From contig QMZD01000085.1 of assembly GCA_003662985.1 (NCBI GenBank), positions 1-7,176 on the forward strand: a DNA stretch of 7,176 bases, given 5' to 3'. The DNA comes from Archaeoglobales archaeon (GTDB taxonomy: Archaea; Halobacteriota; Archaeoglobi; Archaeoglobales; Archaeoglobaceae). Each line of letters opens with the position of its first letter. Positions within the stretch are counted from its first letter, which is position 1. The position numbers were made by a program, and so were the translations under genes. The notes beneath the pieces were generated by a model. That model searched no databases. It was not told the origin of the DNA and saw only the letters and a list, made by a program, of their open reading frames with translations. Positions 1 through 5,673 of the stretch are shown in pieces.

Positions 1-56
1 GTGAATTTCTTTCCGTCCACGACTATTCTCCCGAACTCGTAACCTTCTATCCTCAT
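1..56 (-). CDS. Mth938-domain (DUF498)-like protein, N-terminal fragment
   Basis: The minus strand reads from an ATG at 56-54 through 18 full codons to the window edge: MRIEGYEFGRIVVDGKKF. The YEFGRIVVDGKK pattern resembles the start of small archaeal Mth938-domain (DUF498) proteins, which begin with a short lead and then a 'Y-x-F-G-x-I-V-x-D-G-K-x-Y' strand pair. These are single-domain proteins of about 110-120 residues with no firmly established biochemical role in archaea. Only the N-terminus is visible, so the assignment rests on about 12 residues. A weak AGGT purine run lies just upstream of the ATG (forward 59-62). The gene is divergent from the repair operon and shares its 120-bp intergenic region, so a functional link is not implied. 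Confidence 0.55.
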   Translation of the reverse strand, partial: MRIEGYEFGRIVVDGKKF

Positions 57-106
57 GCTACCTAAGCTTAAATTTCATCTGTTTATTTCTGTTATGTTCA
101 TACTTC

Positions 107-130
107 TGGTATACTACCAAGTTTAAACTT
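107..130. repeat. Adjacent inverted repeats in the promoter region
   Basis: TGGTA (107-111) and TACCA (115-119) form an inverted repeat around a 3-nt centre. AAGTTTAAACTT (119-130) is a perfect 12-bp palindrome sharing one base with it. Both lie 10-33 bp upstream of the predicted mre11 BRE/TATA element. They could be a regulator-binding site or a TATA element used on either strand; AT-rich palindromes also arise by chance. Confidence 0.45.
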
Positions 131-139
131 TCACCCCAG

Positions 140-154
140 ACAAAACTAAAATAT
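140..154 (+). promoter_or_regulatory. BRE/TATA-like promoter of the mre11 operon
   Basis: ACAAAA (140-145) fits the archaeal BRE pattern RNWAAW, and TAAAATAT (147-154) is an acceptable TATA box. Transcription in archaea usually starts about 24-26 bp downstream of the TATA centre. That falls at about 174-177, on the GTG start of mre11. No Shine-Dalgarno sequence precedes that GTG, so a leaderless mRNA is the natural reading. This is a prediction from spacing and consensus only. Confidence 0.5.
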
Positions 155-176
155 CTTCTCCCTTTTACTAATCATC

Positions 177-1565
177 GTGGTAAAATTTGTTCACATGGCA
201 GATATCCATCTTGGTAACAAGCAGTATGGCAGCGAAGAGAGGCAGATGGACTTTGCTCAGGCTTTTCTGGATGCCATAAAATTTGCTGTAGAGGAGAAAG
301 TTGATTTTATCCTCATAGCTGGGGATCTCTTCCACAAAAAAACGGAAATGGATCCAGTAACTTTATTGCAGGCAAGAAAAGTCCTCGAAATCCCGAAGGA
401 GGAGGGAATCCCAGTCATAGGTGTTGAGGGAAATCATGATTCAACCTACTTCAGAGATAGCTATTCCTGGATGGATTACTTGGCTGTCAATGGCTTAATG
501 ATCAATTTAAAACCCTCCTTCGAGGATGGAAAACTCAAACTAGAGGAATGGAACGGGAAAAGCGGGGCGTACTACGAATTCAACGGAATCAGGATTTACG
601 GGATGAAGTACTACGGCTCGATTTCAGAACGTATCATCGAAGAATATTTTGCAAAAATGAGGAGTTCTAAAAACACAATTTTCATGGCTCATATTGGGGT
701 GGAGGGATACGTAAGGAACATGTACGGCTGCATCCCATCAGCCAAGATCCACAAGCTTGGCAGAAAAGTTGATTACATCGCTCTAGGCCATGTTCACAAG
801 GCTTTTGTTGAGAAAAACCTGGTTTTCAACCCCGGAAGCCTTGAAGCATGTGACATAACGGAGATCGCATATGAGAGAGGAATTTTCGTCGTGGATATGG
901 AAAACGATGGCCCAAAGGCAACCCTTAAAAAAGACTTTTATGAACCAAGAGATTTTGTAATTCTGAAGTACAGAGTTAAAAAAGGAATTGAGGGGCTTAA
1001 AGGATTCCTAAGCTCAGAAAGAAAAAAAATTAAGCTTAAAAACAAACCGGTAATCGATCTAACTCTCGATGTGGAAAGATCTTTGAGAAACAGCCTTGAA
1101 GAAGATAAGATTAAAGAGTTGATTTCTGAGTATTTTGATCCCCTGTTGATAAGACTCCACTGGGACGTAAGAGATCATTTCAGGCCAACAATGCTGGACT
1201 TATCGACTAAGGAGAGCATAGAAAGGAGTGTTGTGGAGCAACTCCTTGATAACTATAAGTATGGGAAAATAGCTCCTGAGGTTTTAAAGCTAAAAAAGCT
1301 GTTTTCTACATCCTTTGATCTTGAAATGGTTGATAGGCTAATCGATGACCTGCTGTTTGAGAGAGAAGATGCGAAAAGTCCACAAAAAGACTCTGTCTTG
1401 GCAGAGGAATTAAAAGATTCTGTAGATTCTGTAGATGGGATAGAAAAGCTGGATTTGGGAAAGGAAATGGAGAAGAGTGAATCCGATATAGAAGAGGAGG
1501 AAGTTTGGGACTGGAGGAGAGCCTGTGATAAGGGAGGTCGTCCTAGAAAACGTAAAAAGCTATGA
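177..1565 (+). CDS. mre11: Mre11 DNA double-strand break repair nuclease
   Basis: Mre11 is the Mn-dependent 3'-5' exonuclease and endonuclease that works with Rad50 to open and trim DNA ends. The phosphoesterase motifs are all visible: D9-x-H11 in ADIHLG, D50 in AGDLFH, N86-H87-D88 in EGNHDS, H172 in MAHIGVEG, and H205-x-H207 in LGHVHK. The nuclease domain spans about 1-245, followed by a capping domain (about 250-345). After that come predicted helices that in this family bind the base of the Rad50 coiled coil. The tail beyond about 410 is acidic (a run of four Glu near 440) and ends in a basic stretch, GRPRKRKKL. The GTG start at 177 is preferred over the ATG seven codons in, because archaeal Mre11 begins with the strand just before ADIHLG. 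There is no Shine-Dalgarno site, which fits a leaderless mRNA. At 462 residues it is longer than the roughly 380-430 typical of archaeal homologues. It overlaps rad50 by 41 bp. Confidence 0.95.
   Translation: MVKFVHMADIHLGNKQYGSEERQMDFAQAFLDAIKFAVEEKVDFILIAGDLFHKKTEMDPVTLLQARKVLEIPKEEGIPVIGVEGNHDSTYFRDSYSWMDYLAVNGLMINLKPSFEDGKLKLEEWNGKSGAYYEFNGIRIYGMKYYGSISERIIEEYFAKMRSSKNTIFMAHIGVEGYVRNMYGCIPSAKIHKLGRKVDYIALGHVHKAFVEKNLVFNPGSLEACDITEIAYERGIFVVDMENDGPKATLKKDFYEPRDFVILKYRVKKGIEGLKGFLSSERKKIKLKNKPVIDLTLDVERSLRNSLEEDKIKELISEYFDPLLIRLHWDVRDHFRPTMLDLSTKESIERSVVEQLLDNYKYGKIAPEVLKLKKLFSTSFDLEMVDRLIDDLLFEREDAKSPQKDSVLAEELKDSVDSVDGIEKLDLGKEMEKSESDIEEEEVWDWRRACDKGGRPRKRKKL
1416..1433 (+). repeat. 9-bp tandem duplication in the mre11 linker
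   Basis: GATTCTGTA occurs twice in direct tandem (1416-1424 and 1425-1433), in frame with mre11, giving the Asp-Ser-Val repeat DSVDSVD in the low-complexity acidic linker. A related GACTCTGTC lies at 1389-1397. It looks like a small slippage expansion of a disordered segment. Confidence 0.6.
1513..1518 (+). promoter_or_regulatory. Shine-Dalgarno site of rad50
   Basis: GGAGGA lies six bases before the GTG at 1525, inside the mre11 coding sequence. It supports that GTG as the rad50 start and a translationally linked pair. Confidence 0.65.
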
Positions 1566-4179
1566 ATTTGAAAGGTTCAACTTCACTGAGGGACTTAACG
1601 CTATAATAGGCGAGAACGGAGCTGGAAAAACCACGATACTTGAGGCTATCGGCTTCGCCCTATTTGACTCCCTCCCCTATAAGATCTCGGATTTTCTCAG
1701 AAGAGGGACGAAGAAAGGATCGATAAAGATTGCTTTTCTCTCAAGAGATGGAAGGGAATACGTAGTCGTAAGAAATATAGCCGAAACTGGAACGTCAGAG
1801 TTCTACATAAAAGATCCAGAGGTTGGCAGGATTGCAGAAGGAAAAGAAGTTTTGCAATGGGTTAAACAGGCTTTCGGAATAGAGAGCGATCAAAAGGTTT
1901 TCTTTGAGAATGCAATTGGGGTTTTACAGGGAAAGATGACAGCCCAGTTCCTTGAGCCGCCAAGCGTGAGAGATAGAATATTCTCTCCGATAATCGGGAT
2001 TGAGAGTTACAAAAAGGCTTACGAAAAAAGCAGAGAATATGAGAATTACATATCCGAGAAGCTTACCGAAGTGGATAAGCAGATTTTTGGGTTGGAAAAG
2101 GAGCTAGAGCTGAAAAAAGAAGTTGAAAAAGAGATTGAAGAGTTGGAAAGAAGAGGGGACCAACTCCTGAAGGAGATTAAAATCGCGAAAAAAGAGCTTT
2201 CAGAAAAGAGTAAAAAATTTGAGGAGTTTGAAGTTCTTAAAAAAGAGATCGATAATCTATCCAGAAAAATTGTCGAACTCCAAGAGAAGATCTCATTTTA
2301 CAGGAAAAACCTAAGTGCTACGGAGGAAAAACTCGAGAAGATTAAGAAGATCGAGAAAAGATTGAGAGAGATCGAGAAGGACTACAGAGAGTACGTTGAA
2401 ATCGAGGGAAAGCTTAAAGAATTTGAGGAAAAAGAGAGAGAGTTGTCTAAAAAATCAGAAGAATACCTTAAAAGGAAAAACGAATTGTATGCTCTCGAAG
2501 AAAGGAAGAAATCTATTTTTGAGGAAATTTCAGAGATATCTAAGAAAGAGGAGAAATTAGATGGGCTAAGAGAGCTTGCAAAAAAGGAGAAAGGGCTCGC
2601 TGAGAGAATTCAAAAGATTGAGGTTGCCGAGGCTGAGTTCAAGCAGCTAATAGAACAGAAAGGCAAAGCCGAGAAAGAGATTTCAAAAATAAGCTTAAGG
2701 GTTAAAGAGCTCAGAGTACGAAAGGAGAAACTTCTGAAGGCAGTTAAAAGCCTGGAAAAACTTAAAGGCTTGGAAGAAAAGCGTGATACGCTCATAAAGA
2801 AACTAACCGAAATTGAGAGCGAGAAGAACAGGCTTAAAGAGGAACTGAAGTATCTTAAAGAGAGTATCTGCCCGATTTTAAAGGAAGAATGCGATCGGAT
2901 TTCAGGAAAAAGGTCAGAAGTAGAAAAGAGATTCAGTGAGGTCGAAAAGCTTTCATCAGATCTGGAGAAAAGGCTTGAAAAACTAAACGAGCTTTACGAG
3001 ACAAAAAGAAAACTGGAAAATGCGGCACAGAAACTTTCTGGTGAGATTAAAAATTTTGAGGAATTGGTAAGAGAGCTGGAATCGAAAAAGGTGGAGCTCA
3101 AGAATATTTCTGCTAAATTAGATGAACTTAAAGAGATTGTAAAGGACAAAGAATTAATTTTAAAGGAGTACGAGAAGGTAAAAGGGAGCTCTGAAAAACT
3201 AGCAGGAATTGAAGTGCTTTTAACTGAGAAAGAAAAGAAGATGATCGAGTTAGAAAAAATCGGTGATTCCATAAAAAAGCTTGAAAAAGAGCTAGCTGAC
3301 CTTCAGCCTGATGCAGAGAAGTACGAAAGGATTAAAGATGAGATAAGTGATCTTAGAAGGAAAAAAGAGGTAAAAAAAAGATTTTATGAAGAATACGTCG
3401 CTGGAATGGCCCTATTAAAAGAGAAAAGTAAAATCGAAAAGGAGATTGCAGAGTTAAGAATAAACATCAAGGAGTTAGAGGGGCAAATAGAAAGGTATAA
3501 AGGTGATCTCTCATCAAAAGAGTCCAAATTCGATGAAAATGAATACGATACCATCAAAAAAGAGATTATCGAGTTAACCTCCCTTATAGGTAACATTGAG
3601 GGTCAGCTAGAGAGCAACAAAAAAACAATTGATGAGAGAAAGAGAAAAATTGAGGAGCTCAAAAAAAAGGAGATTGAATACAAAACTCTGTCCAAAGAAA
3701 GAGACTCTCTGAAAAGAAAACTCGGTTTCATCAAAGATTTGAGGGAGATTTTTAAGCTCGCGATACCCGAGATAACAAAAGCCTACGTCGAATCCGTTTC
3801 GATTGAGGCAAACAGAATTTTCTGCGAGATTATGGGCGATTATAGCTGGGAGCTCAGATGGACAGAAGATTACGGAATTAAAACGAAATACAGAGGAAGA
3901 GAGATCGATTTTGCCCAGATGAGCGGGGGTGAGCAGATGTGTGCAGCTATAGCGGTTAGACTTGCATTACTGAACATTCTGTCCGATGTTGGCATAGCCT
4001 TTTTCGATGAACCAACTCAGAACATGGATGAGAGGAGGAGAAGGAATCTCGCAACCCAGCTTTCCAGAATAGAAGGGTTCAAACAGATCTTCGTGATAAG
4101 CCATGACGACACGTTTGAGGAAATGGTTGAGAATGCGATAAAGATAACAAAAGAGAACGGAGTTTCGAGGGCCCATTAG
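1525..4179 (+). CDS. rad50: Rad50 SMC-like ATPase, divergent hook
   Basis: Rad50 is the ABC-type ATPase partner of Mre11. It clamps DNA ends, and its long coiled coils let two molecules tether through a zinc hook. The N-terminal ATPase half has the Walker A GENGAGKTT (G29-T37) and the Q-loop glutamine Q135 in VLQGK. A Glu/Lys-rich heptad region runs from about 165 to 735. The C-terminal half has the signature MSGGEQ (S800-Q804), Walker B IAFFDE (D828, E829), the D-loop NMD (833-835) and the H-loop H860. The hook is unusual: the coil has only two cysteines, C449 and C456, in CPILKEEC, almost exactly at the middle of 884 residues. Archaeal Rad50 normally has CPxC. The GTG at 1525 gives MIREVVLENVKSYE, which aligns with the first strand of the family, and is preceded by GGAGGA. 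It belongs to the SbcC/Rad50 group; whether the genome also has a CxxC-type Rad50 cannot be seen here. Confidence 0.93.
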   Translation: MIREVVLENVKSYEFERFNFTEGLNAIIGENGAGKTTILEAIGFALFDSLPYKISDFLRRGTKKGSIKIAFLSRDGREYVVVRNIAETGTSEFYIKDPEVGRIAEGKEVLQWVKQAFGIESDQKVFFENAIGVLQGKMTAQFLEPPSVRDRIFSPIIGIESYKKAYEKSREYENYISEKLTEVDKQIFGLEKELELKKEVEKEIEELERRGDQLLKEIKIAKKELSEKSKKFEEFEVLKKEIDNLSRKIVELQEKISFYRKNLSATEEKLEKIKKIEKRLREIEKDYREYVEIEGKLKEFEEKERELSKKSEEYLKRKNELYALEERKKSIFEEISEISKKEEKLDGLRELAKKEKGLAERIQKIEVAEAEFKQLIEQKGKAEKEISKISLRVKELRVRKEKLLKAVKSLEKLKGLEEKRDTLIKKLTEIESEKNRLKEELKYLKESICPILKEECDRISGKRSEVEKRFSEVEKLSSDLEKRLEKLNELYETKRKLENAAQKLSGEIKNFEELVRELESKKVELKNISAKLDELKEIVKDKELILKEYEKVKGSSEKLAGIEVLLTEKEKKMIELEKIGDSIKKLEKELADLQPDAEKYERIKDEISDLRRKKEVKKRFYEEYVAGMALLKEKSKIEKEIAELRINIKELEGQIERYKGDLSSKESKFDENEYDTIKKEIIELTSLIGNIEGQLESNKKTIDERKRKIEELKKKEIEYKTLSKERDSLKRKLGFIKDLREIFKLAIPEITKAYVESVSIEANRIFCEIMGDYSWELRWTEDYGIKTKYRGREIDFAQMSGGEQMCAAIAVRLALLNILSDVGIAFFDEPTQNMDERRRRNLATQLSRIEGFKQIFVISHDDTFEEMVENAIKITKENGVSRAH

Positions 4180-4204
4180 CGAAGGTATAAGAGAAAGTGA
4201 TTAA

Positions 4205-4210
4205 AGGTGA
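4205..4210 (+). promoter_or_regulatory. Shine-Dalgarno site of nurA
   Basis: AGGTGA lies seven bases before the ATG at 4218, within the 38-bp gap after rad50. It complements the conserved 3' end of archaeal 16S rRNA. The same hexamer precedes the next two genes. Confidence 0.7.
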
Positions 4211-4217
4211 TTAGAAA

Positions 4218-5156
4218 ATGGATTTTGAAGACTTTGAAGTGGGAAAAGTGATGGATGCAAAAATTTTCGATTCGATGCCGAGCTTTCTTGAATTCATTAA
4301 AGGGATGGAATCTTTCGAGCATGAGATCGAGGTTGAGAAAGCAGGGATAGCGAGGATAGAACTTGAGGGAAAAGACTGGTATCTGAATGTTTTAAACGGA
4401 AAAAGGGTTACTGGAGTTGATGGTAGCCAGCTCAGACATCTAAGAGAGTTCGGAATTCCGTTTGGGGCAGTTCAGGTTGCAAGATTCAGCGTCGTTCATG
4501 GCGAGAGGGATTATTCTTTGGAATTTAAGTCTAAATGGGTCGGGCTTGAATATGATTTAGATTTTGAGAGATTTAATTTGGAGATGGATGCTCTCATCGA
4601 AGAAATGGGAAAAAGAGATCGTTACCTTTTCTACGACGGAAGCTTCGTTCTTTCTTTCATATCACAGCTGAGAAGGGATCTGAGAGGGGTTTACGTGGAT
4701 TCAATAAACAGAATCCTAGAGAGAAGTGAAGAAACTTGCACTCCTGTTTTTGGTTTTGTAGAGAGAAGCTATGCAAGGGATATCTCCGACTTCATCTATG
4801 ATGCCCTTGCTTTAAGAGATACGCTCAATCTATTCGAATACACAAAACCATTGCCGTGTAAAAGGGAGATCACAAAGGAATACAGAAGAAAAGTTTATTT
4901 CTCGTACCTCTCACTCAACAAACTTTTTCCAGTCAGGGTTGAGTTCCCGAAATGGATGGTGGATGAAATCGATAGATTCATAGAATTGGTAGCAGCGGAA
5001 TGCATGCTTGGGAGTACGAGAAACTACCCTTACGTTCTTGAGAGAGCACATAAGTATGCGGTCGTGAGAGAGGTTGAAAGGGAAACGATAGGTAGAATAT
5101 TCTCGAAATTTAGTTCAGTTGGCACATCCTTTAAATGGATTTCAAAGAAAATGTAG
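4218..5156 (+). CDS. nurA: NurA 5'-3' nuclease
   Basis: NurA is the nuclease partner of the HerA translocase in DNA end resection. It acts as a dimer docked on the HerA hexamer. At 312 residues the protein is of normal length. The family's metal-site motifs are visible: D68 in GVDGSQ, D140 in FYDGSF, a glutamate about 18 residues before it (E122), and the C-terminal pair Y270 (in YPYVLERAH) and H278. From memory of the Sulfolobus enzyme the catalytic set is D58, E114, D131, Y291 and H299. The spacings here (72 between the two Asp, eight between Tyr and His) agree closely with it, so the enzyme should be active. GFVERSY (179-185) is a further family-like stretch. Its ATG is 38 bp after the rad50 stop and has a good AGGTGA site. 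The gene is cotranscribed with mre11-rad50 and herA. Confidence 0.92.
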   Translation: MDFEDFEVGKVMDAKIFDSMPSFLEFIKGMESFEHEIEVEKAGIARIELEGKDWYLNVLNGKRVTGVDGSQLRHLREFGIPFGAVQVARFSVVHGERDYSLEFKSKWVGLEYDLDFERFNLEMDALIEEMGKRDRYLFYDGSFVLSFISQLRRDLRGVYVDSINRILERSEETCTPVFGFVERSYARDISDFIYDALALRDTLNLFEYTKPLPCKREITKEYRRKVYFSYLSLNKLFPVRVEFPKWMVDEIDRFIELVAAECMLGSTRNYPYVLERAHKYAVVREVERETIGRIFSKFSSVGTSFKWISKKM

Positions 5157-5169
5157 GTGATCTAGGTGA
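5155..5169 (+). promoter_or_regulatory. Duplicated Shine-Dalgarno site of the small HAS-barrel-like gene
   Basis: AGGTGA occurs at 5155-5160, overlapping the nurA stop codon, and again at 5164-5169, four bases before the ATG at 5174. The second copy decides the start. It makes 5174 preferable to the upstream in-frame ATG at 5135, which lies inside nurA and adds 13 residues that have no counterpart in the matching part of HerA. Confidence 0.6.
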
Positions 5170-5173
5170 AAAC

Positions 5174-5647
5174 ATGAGGATTTTAAGGCTTTTGAGCGAT
5201 GATGAATTTGAGGTTGAGGGGGAGCTAAAAATTGGTGACGTGATTAAAACATCAGGAACCTTGGCTATTGTTCTTTCCCTTTACCACGAGGATTCTGAGA
5301 TAAGAAAATACCTCGGAATAGAGGTTGGAAAGATAGAGGAATTCATGCCAGATTTGTCTGCTGGGGAAAGAATTGCAAAATGCTTCACTCTATATTGCAA
5401 GGAGCTCCCAAAGCCCGGCGAGGAGGTTGATCTTGCAGATGAGAGAGATCTAAGACGAATCCACCTTGAAGGCAATGAATTTTCCATTCCTTACCTCATA
5501 GCATTGATGAAAAAATGCAGAGACAGACTATGGATTGTAAGAGACTATCTAGACAGGCTCATGATGGTAATTCCAGAGGAGAGAGGAGTAATCGAGATCA
5601 TAAAGGCTGAGGTAGAGTACAGGATGCTGAAGAGTATGGAACTCTAA
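5174..5647 (+). CDS. HerA N-terminal (HAS-barrel)-like small protein
   Basis: This is a 157-residue soluble protein with no transmembrane segment or signal peptide. I do not recognise it as a named family, but it resembles the N-terminal part of the HerA encoded next to it. LKIGD (18-22) matches HerA 33-37 exactly. PKPGEEVDLAD (79-89) matches HerA PEPGKEIYLAE (113-123) at six of eleven positions. SIPYLIAL (104-111) lies at the spacing of HerA SIHLGYLL (141-148). The match runs out at LMMVIPEERG (129-138), where HerA has HMCILASTGSGKS: the hydrophobic strand is kept but the P-loop glycines and lysine are absent. By inference it is a stand-alone HAS barrel without ATPase. In HerA this domain helps hexamer assembly and NurA docking. 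It starts 17 bp after nurA and ends 26 bp before herA. An unrelated beta-barrel adaptor remains possible, since the similarity was found by eye. Confidence 0.65.
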   Translation: MRILRLLSDDEFEVEGELKIGDVIKTSGTLAIVLSLYHEDSEIRKYLGIEVGKIEEFMPDLSAGERIAKCFTLYCKELPKPGEEVDLADERDLRRIHLEGNEFSIPYLIALMKKCRDRLWIVRDYLDRLMMVIPEERGVIEIIKAEVEYRMLKSMEL

Positions 5648-5661
5648 ACACATGAAAATGC

Positions 5662-5667
5662 AGGTGA
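5662..5667 (+). promoter_or_regulatory. Shine-Dalgarno site of herA
   Basis: AGGTGA lies six bases before the ATG at 5674, in the 26-bp gap after the small gene. It selects this ATG over ATGs at 5652 and 5658 in the same gap; neither has a comparable site at the right distance. Confidence 0.7.
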
Positions 5668-5673
5668 AGAGAT

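Larger units (their letters stand above)
57..176. promoter_or_regulatory. Divergent intergenic promoter region
   Basis: This AT-rich 120-bp gap separates the minus-strand gene starting at 56 from mre11 starting at 177. It should contain promoters for both directions. Visible elements are a BRE/TATA-like stretch for the plus strand (140-154), a 12-bp palindrome (119-130) that includes a possible minus-strand TATA-like TTTAAAC preceded by GAAAG on that strand, a 5-bp inverted repeat (107-119), and TAAGCTTA (63-70). No RNA gene is apparent. Confidence 0.6.

Noticed and set aside
195..197. Alternative ATG start of mre11 at codon 7
   Set aside because: It would remove the first beta strand leading into the DxH motif, which is present in archaeal Mre11.
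1500..1530. Frameshift or fusion joining mre11 and rad50
   Set aside because: The overlap is long, but the Rad50 start aligns with the family and has its own GGAGGA site, so two separate proteins overlapping in different frames is simpler.
2610..3596. Minus-strand open frames at 2610-2795, 2994-3272 and 3384-3596 opposite rad50
   Set aside because: Ser/Phe-rich translations are the mirror of Glu/Lys heptad coding. They have no ribosome site or recognisable domain and lie within the well-supported rad50 frame.
2050..3730. Repetitive GAGAAAG-rich DNA as a repeat array
   Set aside because: The repetition is irregular and comes from heptad coding of the Rad50 coiled coil; there are no regular units or spacers, so no CRISPR or satellite.
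3967..4176. Minus-strand open frame opposite the end of rad50
   Set aside because: It lies against the Walker B and H-loop coding of rad50 and shows no family features of its own.
5135..5173. Upstream ATG extending the small gene into nurA
   Set aside because: It has no Shine-Dalgarno site and adds 13 residues outside the HerA-like match; the ATG at 5174 has AGGTGA at good spacing.
5281..5487. Minus-strand open frame opposite the small HAS-barrel-like gene
   Set aside because: The plus-strand frame has a good Shine-Dalgarno site, operon spacing and similarity to HerA; the minus frame has none of these.
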